A stretch of DNA of 64,000 nt from CAVVFX01 sp963747535 (GCA_963747535.1 CAVVFX010000017.1:806001-870000), one strand, 5' to 3'; positions 35,889 to 44,970 are shown, numbered from the stretch's first letter. Notes: a model not told the origin generated them from the sequence alone. Numbers and translations are program-made.

Positions 35889-35925
35889 ACTTGGCTCCCC
35901 TGCGCGGCCAAATGCTTCGAGACCC

Positions 35926-36813
35926 TTACGTCGCCATGACCACCGATGGGTGATATAGATTCGGGGCCAGCAGTTCGCCGATGGCGACCAGCGAGCCGTA
36001 CTCGTCGATAGCTTTCACATACTTCGTGTTCCGGGGAACGTTGAACGGCGACGAGTGAAAGTCGCGTCCCTGGCGGATCTGTCCGGCTGTTAAAGGGTCG
36101 ACGTGCACCGTCGGGAACGCCGCCAATAACTCCGCCGCGGGAATCAGAACCTGCGGCAGCGCATCCTCCGCCCGCAGGATCTCTAACGCCGCGATAGTGC
36201 GCGCCTGCGCGATGTCGAATTCGCCCGAGCGCGTGCGCCGCAACGCGTGGAGGTGTGCGCCGCAGCCGAGGGACTGCCCCAGGTCGTGCGCAATCGACCG
36301 GACATACGTCCCGGTGGAACAGCGCACCACAATCGAGGCCAGATCGCCTTCGAGCGCCGTAAGCCGCGCTTCGTAGATTTCAATCTCGACCGGCGCAAGA
36401 TTTACGGCCTTCTTTTGGCGGGCCAGTTTATACGCCGGAACTCCGCCGACCTTCTTGGCCGACACAGGCGGCGGCGTCTGCTGGATCCTGCCGACAAAGC
36501 GGCTCAGTTCGGCCTCCAGCCAGTCGCGATCCGGCATGACTTGTACCGGGTCTCCCGCCGGCACGCCCGCGCGGTCGTAGGTATCGGTCGCGAAACCGAA
36601 ACGCACCACGGCCTCGTAAATCTTCTCCGCCGCGAGATAGAACTGGGCAAGTCGCGTCGCGTTTCCGATTACCAGCGGCAGCACTCCCGTCGCGATCGGA
36701 TCGAGAGTGCCCAGGTGCCCGATACGCTTAGTGCCGGCGATCCACCGCATTTTGCCGACAACGTCGTGGGACGTCCAGCCTTCCGGTTTGTCGACGACGA
36801 TGACTCCGTCCAT
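35926..36813 (-). CDS. truB: tRNA pseudouridine-55 synthase
   Basis: About 295 residues. Start MDGVIVVDKPEGWTSHDVV (ATG 36813); an in-frame TTG at 36837 is less likely. GHLGTLDPIATGVLPL contains the catalytic Asp and QQTPPPVSAKKVGGVPAYKLAR the second conserved region. The C-terminus includes a short PUA-like part (TKYVKAIDEYGSLVAIG). It makes the universal pseudouridine in the T-loop of tRNAs. It is the last gene of a minus-strand run that starts at the glycosyltransferase at 40387. Confidence 0.95.
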   Translation of the reverse strand: MDGVIVVDKPEGWTSHDVVGKMRWIAGTKRIGHLGTLDPIATGVLPLVIGNATRLAQFYLAAEKIYEAVVRFGFATDTYDRAGVPAGDPVQVMPDRDWLEAELSRFVGRIQQTPPPVSAKKVGGVPAYKLARQKKAVNLAPVEIEIYEARLTALEGDLASIVVRCSTGTYVRSIAHDLGQSLGCGAHLHALRRTRSGEFDIAQARTIAALEILRAEDALPQVLIPAAELLAAFPTVHVDPLTAGQIRQGRDFHSSPFNVPRNTKYVKAIDEYGSLVAIGELLAPNLYHPSVVMAT

Positions 36814-36838
36814 GGTCTTAATGTGAGTTTCGATCAAG

Positions 36839-37723
36839 TTAGCGCCATGCCTCTATTTGCGGAATTACGTCTTGGATGACGCTGCCGACGATGCGGAAGC
36901 TATTGGCGCTCAGTTTGTCCATCGAATCTTTTTCGTTGTGCCACCAGGAATTATCCGGGCCGTAATCGAAGTCGATCAGGTCGACTGCCTTGATGCCGGC
37001 GCGCAGGAAAGGCTGATGGTCGTCGTCGATACTCCCCTGCCCGCGCGGAAAATTGGCGCTGAAGCCCAGGCGGTCCGCGTTCTGCCAGATCAGGTCCCGC
37101 ACCGCCGACGCCGAACTCTGGTCGTACAGGAGATCGAGATTCTTGTCGCCGATCATGTCGACGTTGATCAGCGCCTTGATCCTGGCCGCGGTTCCGTCGG
37201 ACAGCCATTTCCGGGCGAGGTGCCGGCTGCCGTAAAGGCTGTCGGTAGCGCTCCATTGTCCGAACGCTTCTTCGCCATCCAGCCAGACCAGCCACACATC
37301 GTCCTGCCGCGGCGCGCCTTCGAGCACCGCCAGCATTTCGAGCAGAAAGCCGGTCGACGACCCGCCGTCATTGGCGCCTACAAAACCGGGCATGAGTTTG
37401 GTGTCGTAATGGCCGCTGATGACGATTACTTTCCCCGATTTTCCCGGAAAGCGCGCTATGAGGTTGCGCATCTCGATCTCGCCTTTGGGAGTGGTCGCCG
37501 TGAAATCGTCGGTGATGAATGTGGCGCCATGAGCTCGAATCTCATCCGAGATGTATGCCTGTAGCTGCTTGATCGCGGGCGATCCGGGCGGTCGCGGTCC
37601 GAAGGTCACGGCCTTGCGGGTATATTCGAGTGCGCGCTGGCCATTAAAGTCGTGCGCCGCACTGCATAGTGCGGCCGGCATCAGCCAGACGGCGGCAAGG
37701 ACGGTAATCGTTGGGCTTCGCAT
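36839..37723 (-). CDS. Glutaminyl-peptide cyclotransferase-like M28 family protein
   Basis: About 294 residues starting at MRSPTITVLAAV (37723) with a signal peptide ending near LCSAAHD. The metal-dependent M28 fold is clear. VISGHYDTKLMPGFVGANDGGSSTGFLLEML and LVWLDGEEAFGQWSATDSLYGSRHLA match, by eye, the QPCT-type glutaminyl cyclase signatures more closely than aminopeptidases. SIDDDHQPFLRAGIKAVDLIDFDYGPDNSWWH supplies the remaining Asp and His. It would turn N-terminal Gln into pyroglutamate on exported proteins. The frame is open well upstream, but those residues overlap the methyltransferase in another frame. Its start overlaps the methyltransferase 3' end by 43 bases. Confidence 0.85.
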   Translation of the reverse strand: MRSPTITVLAAVWLMPAALCSAAHDFNGQRALEYTRKAVTFGPRPPGSPAIKQLQAYISDEIRAHGATFITDDFTATTPKGEIEMRNLIARFPGKSGKVIVISGHYDTKLMPGFVGANDGGSSTGFLLEMLAVLEGAPRQDDVWLVWLDGEEAFGQWSATDSLYGSRHLARKWLSDGTAARIKALINVDMIGDKNLDLLYDQSSASAVRDLIWQNADRLGFSANFPRGQGSIDDDHQPFLRAGIKAVDLIDFDYGPDNSWWHNEKDSMDKLSANSFRIVGSVIQDVIPQIEAWR

Positions 37724-38400
37724 ATATATCCAAGTGTGAAATTCTTTTGAGGGTCGAGCGGCTCGCAGAGAGGTAACAACAAGGCCGGAGGTCCCAGGCA
37801 GGCGGCCGCCGGAAGAAACAGAATCCAGCGCCAGCCCCCCATAAAGAATTGTATTCCGTTGAGCAGGCGCCGCGAGAGCAGCCGGAAATACCCGCCCGCG
37901 GCTTCCATCCGCAGGATCTTGAATCCAGCCTGATGGAGCAGGTGTTCGACGCCATAGCGGGTGTAACGAAAATAATCGTGCGGCGCCTGGTGAACTTCCC
38001 AGTCCTGCGGGACGGCGAGAAAAATCCGGCCGCCCGGCTTCATCGTCCGCGCGATCTCGCGGATGGCGCGAGCGGGATCGTGGATGTGCTCGAGGGTCAC
38101 CACGTTGATGGCGGCATCGAACGCGCCGTCGCGAAACGGTAAGGCGCACAGATCCGAGACGGCGTCGAGTTGGGAGTAGTTCCACGCCGTGTCCCCCACG
38201 CCCATGTCTACCGCGATGTAGCGCTGGTTCGCGAATAGCGCCGCATGCCGTGCCTCACCCGCGCCGGCGTCGAGCACGAGTCCGCTCTGGGGCAGGGAAC
38301 CAGCGAACCGCTGCAACTCGCGTTCGATCAGACCTTCGAAGAAGAGCACATGATCGCGCAGCGGACGTGGCAGACGCGAGGCCAGGCGAGTCGGGGTCAT
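37681..38400 (-). CDS. Class I SAM-dependent methyltransferase
   Basis: A 239-residue protein with the Rossmann-type SAM site: GLVLDAGAGEARHAALFANQ (motif I), RYIAVDMGVG (motif II acid), INVVTLEHIHDPARAIREIARTMKPGGRIFLAVP (motifs post-II and III). A hydrophobic C-terminal segment (WRWILFLPAAACLGPPALLLPL) suggests membrane association. It overlaps the upstream methyltransferase by four bases. Next to a second methyltransferase and a GT2 enzyme, a role in modifying a surface glycan is plausible but unproven. Confidence 0.88.
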   Translation of the reverse strand: MTPTRLASRLPRPLRDHVLFFEGLIERELQRFAGSLPQSGLVLDAGAGEARHAALFANQRYIAVDMGVGDTAWNYSQLDAVSDLCALPFRDGAFDAAINVVTLEHIHDPARAIREIARTMKPGGRIFLAVPQDWEVHQAPHDYFRYTRYGVEHLLHQAGFKILRMEAAGGYFRLLSRRLLNGIQFFMGGWRWILFLPAAACLGPPALLLPLCEPLDPQKNFTLGYICEAQRLPSLPPSG

Positions 38401-39341
38401 GCGATCTTACGCGCCTCGATCATGACGCTCGACCCTCTTCCGAACAGGGCCTCGATCAACGTGAAGGGTAATGCCGCGGCGGTAATGCCGAAATAGATAA
38501 GGTTCTTGATGAGGCGCGCCACTCCGCCGCGATCCGTTCCGCGGATGGCGCGCGCCACCGGATCGAGCGATGGGGCCAGTCCCGTGGCCAGTCCCGCGGG
38601 GTGGTCGCGCAACGAGAAATGCTTCTCGCGGACGACTTCGAAGCCGCAGGACAGGAGCAGGCGTCGCAAATCGGAGGCCCGGAAGACATGGATGTGGCGC
38701 GGGATATCGAGGCCTGTCCAGTTTTTTCCCAGCATGGCCGCCTCCCAGCAATTGCGGTCAGGGACCTGGACGATCAGTCTGCCCTCGGGATGGAGCAACC
38801 GAAAAGCGGCGTGCAGGTAGGCGACGGGATCGAGCAGATGCTCGACGACGTGGTACATGGTGATGAGCGCGCAGGAGCCCTGTTCGATCCGGGCACTGAC
38901 CAGATCCCCGGTCAGGACGCGGACGCCGTTTTTCTCCCACGCCACCCGTGCAGCCTCCGCTGAGAAATCGAGGCCCAGCACTTCGAAACCGCGCTCCTTC
39001 ATCATACGGAGGAAGAGGCCTCCGCTGCATCCGACGTCCAGTATCATGCCGGGTGCCCGCGAACTGCGTGCGGCCCGCGCGGCGAATCGTACATGATCGA
39101 GGAGCACGATCCGGCGATAAAACTCCTCCATCGCTCCGCCTGCGAACCAGTAATTGGTGGCATAGAATCCGGCCACCTGCTCCGGACTCGGGCGCGGCGA
39201 GAGACGCACCAGGCCGCACTCTTTGCACTCCACCAAAGAGTACATTCCGGAGGCGATTCCGAAGAGGCGGTCGTGAGACGTCAGAATCAACTCGGCCTCA
39301 GGACAGTTGCAGAGCAGACACGTCTCCCCTCCAATCGTCAT
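38397..39341 (-). CDS. Class I SAM-dependent methyltransferase with N-terminal zinc-ribbon-like region
   Basis: A 314-residue protein. The N-terminus has paired cysteines (CLLCNCPEAE and VECKECGLVRLSPRP), a putative zinc ribbon common in sugar or glycan methyltransferases. The SAM domain follows: MILDVGCSGGLFLRMMKERGFEVLGLDFS, then ALITMYHVVEHLLDPVAYLHAAFRLLHPEGRLIVQVP. The C-terminal about 60 residues are hydrophobic. It overlaps both neighbours by four bases, so the three genes glycosyltransferase, this one and the next methyltransferase are a tightly coupled operon. Confidence 0.9.
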   Translation of the reverse strand: MTIGGETCLLCNCPEAELILTSHDRLFGIASGMYSLVECKECGLVRLSPRPSPEQVAGFYATNYWFAGGAMEEFYRRIVLLDHVRFAARAARSSRAPGMILDVGCSGGLFLRMMKERGFEVLGLDFSAEAARVAWEKNGVRVLTGDLVSARIEQGSCALITMYHVVEHLLDPVAYLHAAFRLLHPEGRLIVQVPDRNCWEAAMLGKNWTGLDIPRHIHVFRASDLRRLLLSCGFEVVREKHFSLRDHPAGLATGLAPSLDPVARAIRGTDRGGVARLIKNLIYFGITAAALPFTLIEALFGRGSSVMIEARKIA

Positions 39342-40387
39342 CGGATAGCCGCTTTCTCACTGAGGTCGCGGAGTGAGATGCGATTCTCCATGATGAGCGC
39401 GCGGACTTGCCTGCCTGACAGTCGGCGAATCTGCCGGAGCCCGGCACGCTTGACGAGCATTCGCGGGATCGCCAGTATGCCCGAGAGATCGCCCAGCAGG
39501 AGACCCGCGATCAGCTTGAATTTTCCTCGCCATCCCGGGAAGGCTGCAGTCTCTCCACCGCCGCGGTACGCCGCCCCCGCTCCCGCGATGAGCCTGCCGG
39601 CGTAGTAGAAAGGGTTCAACGCCACCAGGCTCCACGGGAACAGCTTCACCGCGAGCAGCAGTCGATTGCGTTCAATGAGCCTTAGACGTCTCACGCTTCC
39701 GATGCCGAGGGTCGATCCGCGATGATGCCGCACGATCGCATGGGGAGTGTAGAGGCAGGTCCAGCCTGCCAGGCGGGCTCGCAACCCGAGTTCCGCATCA
39801 TCGCCGTAAGCGAAGAAATCTTCGTCGAAACCGCCGATCTGGTCGAGCATGGATTTCCGGTACATGGCCGCGCAGCCGTCAGGCCAGAGCACTTCTTCCA
39901 CGCGATCGAATTGGCCGTGATCTCGCTCCCCGGTCCCGCGGCCTCGATTCTGACCGTCGGGATAAATCAGGTGACCGGCTTTGTCAATCAACCCCGGATC
40001 TTCCCAGACCACTATTTTGGCGGCGGCCATCCCCACCTTCGGATTTCCCTCGAACGTGCGCAGCAGAGCGGCGAGAAATTGCGGGCTCGCTTCGGCGTCA
40101 TTGTTCAGCAGGGCTACGAATTCTCCTCGGGCTGCGGCGATTCCCTGATTGTTGGCGGCGCAAAAACCGTGATTGGTGGAATTGCGGATCACGCGCACTG
40201 GATCGCGGCCGGTAGGTATCCCGCTCTGTTCCACCATTTCGCGCGAGCCGTCAGAGGAACCGTTATCGACTACGATGACCTCAAAGTTGGGGTATTCCTG
40301 GCGCGCCAGCGATTGGAGGCAGGCGCGGAGCAATTCGCGCCGGTTCCAGTTTACGACGATACAGGAGATCAGGGGATAGGCCGTCAT
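39338..40387 (-). CDS. Family 2 glycosyltransferase (rhamnosyltransferase-like)
   Basis: A 349-residue GT-A fold enzyme. SCIVVNWNRRELLRACLQSL and FEVIVVDNGSSDGSREMV form the nucleotide-sugar site. GEFVALLNNDAEAS carries the DxD-like metal site (NNDAE). GFDEDFFAYGDDAELGLRARLAGW holds the acceptor/catalytic ED region. A C-terminal hydrophobic and amphipathic stretch suggests peripheral membrane attachment. It is the first gene of the operon with two methyltransferases, the glutaminyl-cyclase-like gene and truB, and diverges from rodZ across 51 bases that contain an AT-rich TATTATAAC. Confidence 0.9.
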   Translation of the reverse strand: MTAYPLISCIVVNWNRRELLRACLQSLARQEYPNFEVIVVDNGSSDGSREMVEQSGIPTGRDPVRVIRNSTNHGFCAANNQGIAAARGEFVALLNNDAEASPQFLAALLRTFEGNPKVGMAAAKIVVWEDPGLIDKAGHLIYPDGQNRGRGTGERDHGQFDRVEEVLWPDGCAAMYRKSMLDQIGGFDEDFFAYGDDAELGLRARLAGWTCLYTPHAIVRHHRGSTLGIGSVRRLRLIERNRLLLAVKLFPWSLVALNPFYYAGRLIAGAGAAYRGGGETAAFPGWRGKFKLIAGLLLGDLSGILAIPRMLVKRAGLRQIRRLSGRQVRALIMENRISLRDLSEKAAIR

Positions 40388-40438
40388 GCCGCATACCTGT
40401 TGTATTATAACGGCAGAGAGTAAAGTCTCTCCCTATCT

Positions 40439-41386
40439 ATGGCTGCGATCAGCGAGACGCTGCGGCAGGCGCGTTTACGATCGGGCATCGATCTGGACCG
40501 TCTGGCCGACAAGACTAAGATCAATCCGCGCTACCTTCAGGCGATCGAAGCGGGTGACTTCGGCAAGCTGCCCAGCGGTATTTTCGCCCGCATGTTCGTC
40601 AAACAGTACGCCGACGCGGTCGGCTTGGACGGCGCATCGTTTGCGGAAGAGTTCCAGCGAAGTACGTCGTTTGGCCAGGATTCCAGCGCGGATATCCAAA
40701 CGTTAGCATCGAGTCGCCACGATTATCATCCCAGCGTTCCCGGACTTTCATCGGTAGGCGATCGGGTCAGGAGCGATCGTATCGCCAGCATGCTCTCCTC
40801 GTTTATGTGGGTGGTCGCGGCAATTCTGGTTTGCGCCGGCGCGTATTACGGGCTGGCTCATCTTCCCAGCCGTTCTGCGACGGTCGGGTCGACTGCGCCC
40901 CAGCCGGTAGATAGCCAGGCTCCGGTGCCTTCAAAGAGCGCACAATCGTCATCTGCTGCGGTTCCCGCCCCCGCTCCCGAGACACCCGGAGCGTCGGCCA
41001 ACGCCTCGAACCCCGCGCCGGGTAATCCGCCTCCCGCTGTCAATCCGGGTGCGACGCCTACCGCAGCCCCGCCGTCATCCGCTGCGATCCAACTCGCGAT
41101 CTCCGCCTCGGAACCGGTTTGGGTAACCGCCACCGCTGATGGCAAAACCGTTTTCTCGGAGCTGCTGGCTGCGGGATCGAGCAAGATCGTAGCCGCGACG
41201 AGCTCAGCTCGCCTGATTCTCGGGAATGCCGGAGGGGCGGATATCACATTCAATGGCAAGAAGTTAGAGCCCTTTGGACCAAAGGGCCAGGTGCGGACGG
41301 TGGAGTTCACGCCAGAGGGCGCTCAAGTGATCTCGCGGACATCGCCCAAAGTGGAGCCCCCGGCTAATCCCGACCCGCTTCGTTGA
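40439..41386 (+). CDS. rodZ: RodZ-like protein with helix-turn-helix and DUF4115 domain
   Basis: A 315-residue bitopic membrane protein. The N-terminal Cro-like HTH (ISETLRQARLRSGIDLDRLADKTKINPRYLQAIEAGDFGKLPSGIFARMFVKQYADAVGLD) is the RodZ cytoplasmic domain that contacts MreB. A single transmembrane helix (FMWVVAAILVCAGAYYGLAHL) is near residue 125, followed by a Pro/Ala/Ser-rich linker of about 80 residues. The DUF4115 beta domain (ISASEPVWVTATADGKTVFSELL ... ITFNGKKLEPFGPKGQV) ends the chain. It links the actin-like cytoskeleton to rod-shape wall synthesis. Its 3' end overlaps the convergent pgsA gene by 64 bases. Confidence 0.92.
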   Translation: MAAISETLRQARLRSGIDLDRLADKTKINPRYLQAIEAGDFGKLPSGIFARMFVKQYADAVGLDGASFAEEFQRSTSFGQDSSADIQTLASSRHDYHPSVPGLSSVGDRVRSDRIASMLSSFMWVVAAILVCAGAYYGLAHLPSRSATVGSTAPQPVDSQAPVPSKSAQSSSAAVPAPAPETPGASANASNPAPGNPPPAVNPGATPTAAPPSSAAIQLAISASEPVWVTATADGKTVFSELLAAGSSKIVAATSSARLILGNAGGADITFNGKKLEPFGPKGQVRTVEFTPEGAQVISRTSPKVEPPANPDPLR

Positions 41387-42018
41387 CGCAGTTCCGCCAA
41401 CCTGCGCCGCCGCTCCAGGCGCGCCATCACCAGCAGTTCGCGACGGCGTCGGTTTTTCACCTTGGCGTCGACCCGGCGCCAGAATTTCCAGAAATAGTCC
41501 ACAGCCGATAACAGTGAGAAAAGTACTACTGCCCACATTAGCCAGTATGCGGGCGTAAGAAAGAATACATGTCTCAAAGAAAGTAATACAGTTGATATCG
41601 CAATTACCTGGGATATTGTCTTGGTTTTTCCCAGATCGCTGGCGGCAATGGTATAGCCTTCCGCCGCTGCGATGCTGCGCAGGCCCGAAACAGCGAATTC
41701 ACGACCGATGATCAGCACTACCATCCACGCCGGGATCGCCCGAATTTGCACCAATGAAATCAGGGCTGCGGACACCAGCAGCTTGTCGGCGATCGGATCC
41801 AGCAGTGTGCCAATCGTAGTCACTTGACCCCACCGGCGGGCGAAATACCCGTCGAGCAGGTCCGTCGCCGCTGCCACCAGGAAAATCGCCAGCGCCAGCC
41901 AATCGTTGGTCAGCACGATTCCGCGCACCAGTATCTTCACGTCCTGCTGGACCAGGGCGGCCACCAACAGGGGCACGAAGAAAATGCGCGAAATGGTTAA
42001 AAAATTTGGAGCGTTCAT
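41323..42018 (-). CDS. pgsA: CDP-diacylglycerol-glycerol-3-phosphate 3-phosphatidyltransferase
   Basis: A 231-residue membrane enzyme making phosphatidylglycerol phosphate. The CDP-alcohol phosphotransferase signature DG-x2-AR-x8-G-x3-D-x3-D is present as DGYFARRWGQVTTIGTLLDPIAD. Five to six hydrophobic helices follow the N-terminal NAPNFLTISRIFFVPLLV. The last about 45 residues are unusually basic (VKNRRRRELLVMARLERRRR) and extend beyond the usual family end. This extension is the part that overlaps the rodZ coding sequence on the opposite strand, so its functional importance is unclear. Confidence 0.92.
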   Translation of the reverse strand: MNAPNFLTISRIFFVPLLVAALVQQDVKILVRGIVLTNDWLALAIFLVAAATDLLDGYFARRWGQVTTIGTLLDPIADKLLVSAALISLVQIRAIPAWMVVLIIGREFAVSGLRSIAAAEGYTIAASDLGKTKTISQVIAISTVLLSLRHVFFLTPAYWLMWAVVLFSLLSAVDYFWKFWRRVDAKVKNRRRRELLVMARLERRRRLAELRQRSGSGLAGGSTLGDVREIT

Positions 42019-42252
42019 CTTCCGATGTGGAAAATCCCAACTTTATCTAGGCCATTACGCGATTTCGGCAGTAAATCGCCGTCAAGTCGTAATACAGTTG
42101 GTAAACTAAAGCATCCACTAATGTTAGCAGAACTGCTGCATCTTGGTTCGTTCCCTCGAAAAGCACACAAACCGCGCCACTTAGCGAAGCTCTGTTGCCA
42201 TTGTCCACAGAGTTTTCCACAGGTCGCAGGCGCTGTAGTGCGCTTTATCACG

Positions 42253-43665
42253 CTATTTGCGATCTTGATCGGGAACGACATATCTAGCCAGCTTCGAGCG
42301 GATCGAGTCCGGGACTTCGGCCTCGATCTCGCATGACGATTCGTTATATTCCTCACGCGTCACCCGCGCGGAACTATGCAGCAGCGCAATATCCGCCCCC
42401 GCTGCCAGCGGAATTTGAAACCTCTCTGTTCTCACAGTATCAAATGGGAGCGCGGCGTCAATCAAAGAAAGTAGAGTTTCTTGTCCTTCACCGGTGAGCG
42501 CGCTCACCATGGCAGCACCTGGCCCGATCTGCGACTCGGCGTCCCGATGGCCTAGGATTTTTTGCGCCAGCGCGCTTACTTCTTCCCTGTCCGGTCCCAA
42601 CCGGTCGGCTTTGTTCAATACCAGCAATTGAGGAGTCCCGCCCGCGCCGATTTCAGCCAACACCTCCAGGACATGGGTAGCCTGTTCACGGGCATGTTCC
42701 GCGGAGCAGTCGACCACGTGCAAAATCAGCGAAGCCTGGGTCACTTCCTCCAGGGTGGCGCGGAAAGCCTGCACCAGGGTCGGCGGCAGGTCGCTGATAA
42801 AACCCACGGTATCGCTAAGGAGAACTCTGCGTTTGGAGGGCAGGGGCAAAACCCGGATGGTCGGATCGAGCGTCGCGAACATGCGTGCATCGGCCAGGAC
42901 CGCAGCGCCTGTCAACCGGTTGAACAGGGTCGATTTGCCCGCGTTGGTATAGCCGGCCATGGCGATCAGCGGCAGCGGAACCGACTGCCGTTTGGCCCGA
43001 TGGATGGCGCGGCCGGTGCGTACGGCTTCGATGTCATCTTCGACTTTGCGAATGCGCCGCGCAATTCGACGGCGATCGGTTTCCAGCTTGGTCTCACCCG
43101 GTCCTCGGGTGCCGATTCCGCCGCCAAGCCGCGACAGGGAAGCGCCCTGCCCGGTCAATCGGGGCAGGAGGTACTTGAGTTGGGCCAGTTCAACTTGCAG
43201 ACGCCCTTCGCGCGTCCGGGCGCGCCCGGCGAAAATGTCCAGAATGAGTTGAGTACGCGTCAGAATCTTGACGCCGATTGCTGTTTCGAGGTTGCGTTGT
43301 TGGGTGGGAGTGAGATCGCAGTCGAAGATAACCGAATCCGCCTGCGACGCCGCAACCAGGTCGGCGAGTTCCCTCACCTTCCCGGAGCCGATGAGAGTCG
43401 CGGAGTCCGCCGTTTCGCGAGACTGCAACATGCGCGCCTGAACATCCGCGCCGGCGCTGAGCGCGAGCTGCAGGAGTTCGTCGAGCGATTCGTCGGCCAG
43501 CGTATGCGTAGAACGCCCTTTACGTTCCGGGCCCTTGTGCGTAAAGCCCGCCAGGATCACTCGCTCCGGCAGTTGTTCTAATGAGACCGAGCTGTTAAAC
43601 CTCCGTGCCGCCACTGTGCGTAGCAGGAACCGCGGGGTTATGACCGGGGTGTGCTGTATGGCCAC
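42253..43665 (-). CDS. hflX: Ribosome-associated GTPase HflX
   Basis: About 470 residues. The N-terminal HflX domain includes SAGADVQARMLQSRETADSATLIGSGKVRELADLV and DSVIFDCDLTPTQQRNLE. A helical linker (GRARTREGRLQVELAQLKYLLPRLTG) and the glycine motif SLSRLGGGIGTRGPGETKLETDRR follow. The G domain has G1 AMAGYTNAGKSTLFN, G3 LSDTVGFISDLP and G4 NKAD. It rescues or splits stalled ribosomes. The 5' end of the frame overlaps hfq by 71 bases, so translation probably begins later than 43665, but I find no clear alternative start. Confidence 0.94.
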   Translation of the reverse strand: MAIQHTPVITPRFLLRTVAARRFNSSVSLEQLPERVILAGFTHKGPERKGRSTHTLADESLDELLQLALSAGADVQARMLQSRETADSATLIGSGKVRELADLVAASQADSVIFDCDLTPTQQRNLETAIGVKILTRTQLILDIFAGRARTREGRLQVELAQLKYLLPRLTGQGASLSRLGGGIGTRGPGETKLETDRRRIARRIRKVEDDIEAVRTGRAIHRAKRQSVPLPLIAMAGYTNAGKSTLFNRLTGAAVLADARMFATLDPTIRVLPLPSKRRVLLSDTVGFISDLPPTLVQAFRATLEEVTQASLILHVVDCSAEHAREQATHVLEVLAEIGAGGTPQLLVLNKADRLGPDREEVSALAQKILGHRDAESQIGPGAAMVSALTGEGQETLLSLIDAALPFDTVRTERFQIPLAAGADIALLHSSARVTREEYNESSCEIEAEVPDSIRSKLARYVVPDQDRK

Positions 43666-43903
43666 CGGCAGCGGGTCCAGCCGGATAGGCGTGACCGCTT
43701 CGCACAGTAACCACCGTCGAGATAGCGTGTTTAAAAATCAGTTGTTCCTGGTTGTTAGTCTCGAGAACCAGTGAGTACTTATCGAAACTCCGTATCCTTC
43801 CCGATAACTTGACCCCACTGAGAAGGTAGATCGTGACTACGCCTTTTTCTTTGCGCGCATTGTTTAAAAAGCTCTCTTGTATGTTTTGCGCCGGTTTTTC
43901 CAT
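43595..43903 (-). CDS. hfq: RNA chaperone Hfq
   Basis: About 102 residues from MEKPAQNIQESFLNNARKEK (43903). Sm1 motif VTIYLLSGVKLSGRIRSFDKYSLVLE and Sm2 motif QLIFKHAISTVV, with the KHA core that contacts RNA, are intact. The distal and rim residues (QNIQESFLN, NARKEK) are as expected. After the Sm fold comes a Gly/His/Pro-rich tail of about 35 residues. hfq followed by hflX is the classic bacterial gene order, and the overlap implies coupling. Mediates sRNA-mRNA pairing. Confidence 0.96.
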   Translation of the reverse strand: MEKPAQNIQESFLNNARKEKGVVTIYLLSGVKLSGRIRSFDKYSLVLETNNQEQLIFKHAISTVVTVRSGHAYPAGPAAGGHTAHPGHNPAVPATHSGGTEV

Positions 43904-44604
43904 GCCCACTCCCGCCCAAGACAACGGGCCGCGACCAGACTGTATTCTACAACGCGGAAGGGGCGTGTGGGGATCTCAAATGTGAGGCGGGGATGTTTTT
44001 CGCCGATTTTCCGTACCGAAACCCGATCCCGCCACGGACGAGAGCAGGCGAAAACGCCTACTTCCTTGTGCTACGCGTCGCGACTCGGCTTTGGCCTTTT
44101 GTGGGGCGGACGCCCACGTCCGCAAGCGACCCCCTTGTCGCCCTTGTCGCGCAAGCTAGTCTAAACCAGGTCACCGCAACTCTGGCCGTCGGGCGTTACC
44201 TTATTTTCGAGAGTCTTCTTTTGCGTCTTCACAAACATCGAAATGGATAGAGGTGACCGGCGGACGGCGTCTGAGGTGCCCGCTTCAAGGCTCCCGGCGC
44301 CAGGTATCGATCCCTCGGCGGCTCCGGGGCCACGATTTGGCGGAGGCCTCGCCGTCGCTGGCATTGCATCTCTACGTCCATTGCCTCCGCGGTCGACCGG
44401 GCGGTCTGGCCCTGCCGGCGATCAATTCCCATCGTCAGGCACCTATGAAAAATGCCAGTTTCCGCTAATTAATCCGGAAATCCCTCGACTTACCTAAGTA
44501 ATAATTCGGATCTCTCTACGTAATAAAAGAGGATAAGTACGGTTACGTCTGCAACCTGCCAAATGATACTATCGGGACAAATCTGGTTTGGAGAAACTGT
44601 CTTG
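43904..44604. other. Intergenic region upstream of hfq, no gene recognised
   Basis: About 700 bases without a convincing gene. Several short frames exist, but none has a recognisable domain. GCGGACG-CCCA-CGTCCGC forms a short hairpin near 44105-44122. The part near 44465-44560 is AT-rich (repeated TAATAA / TAATTAAT patterns), probably the promoter of the small gene that follows. Confidence 0.4.
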
Positions 44605-44970
44605 ATGCCACACATGAATAATGAGACTCCTCAACCGGCAGATGCAGCCGCAGGATATTTGTACCATGAAACAATCGCCTCCGAGTTTAACGGCAACAGC
44701 GCCCAGGCGGCGATTTCCATACTCCAGGAACTGGCCCGGTCGCAGGAACTCGAAACGGTGCATTCGCGGGAGGTCCGGACGCATCAGCGCTCGTACGAAA
44801 GCACCCCTCCCCTGCCAAAACTACCTCCGAGCGACTGGCGGTCTCTTGGCGGATACTTCGACTATTGTCTATGGGCCGACCGTGAGCGCTTTATGGAACT
44901 GGATCGAGCCATAGCTGCGTCCCAACGCACTCAGTTATTCGAGCTTGAAACCGACGCCGAAATATTCTGA
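44605..44970 (+). CDS. Hypothetical protein
   Basis: About 121 residues from ATG 44605 (GGAG 11 bases upstream; the frame is open from 44563). No signal peptide, membrane segment or known domain. It is helical, rich in Gln, Ser and Glu, with an aromatic C-terminal segment (DWRSLGGYFDYCLWADRERFMELDRAI). Codon composition resembles its neighbours. I do not recognise it; a real gene is likely but not certain. Confidence 0.5.
   Translation: MPHMNNETPQPADAAAGYLYHETIASEFNGNSAQAAISILQELARSQELETVHSREVRTHQRSYESTPPLPKLPPSDWRSLGGYFDYCLWADRERFMELDRAIAASQRTQLFELETDAEIF

Noticed and set aside
37724..38185. Upstream extension of the glutaminyl-cyclase-like frame
   Set aside because: Overlaps the methyltransferase in another frame and shows no homology; the signal peptide starts at 37723.
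42201..42221. Two DnaA-box-like words TTGTCCACA and TTTTCCACA
   Set aside because: Only two near-consensus sites, no dnaA, dnaN or AT-rich unwinding region, so an origin is not supported.
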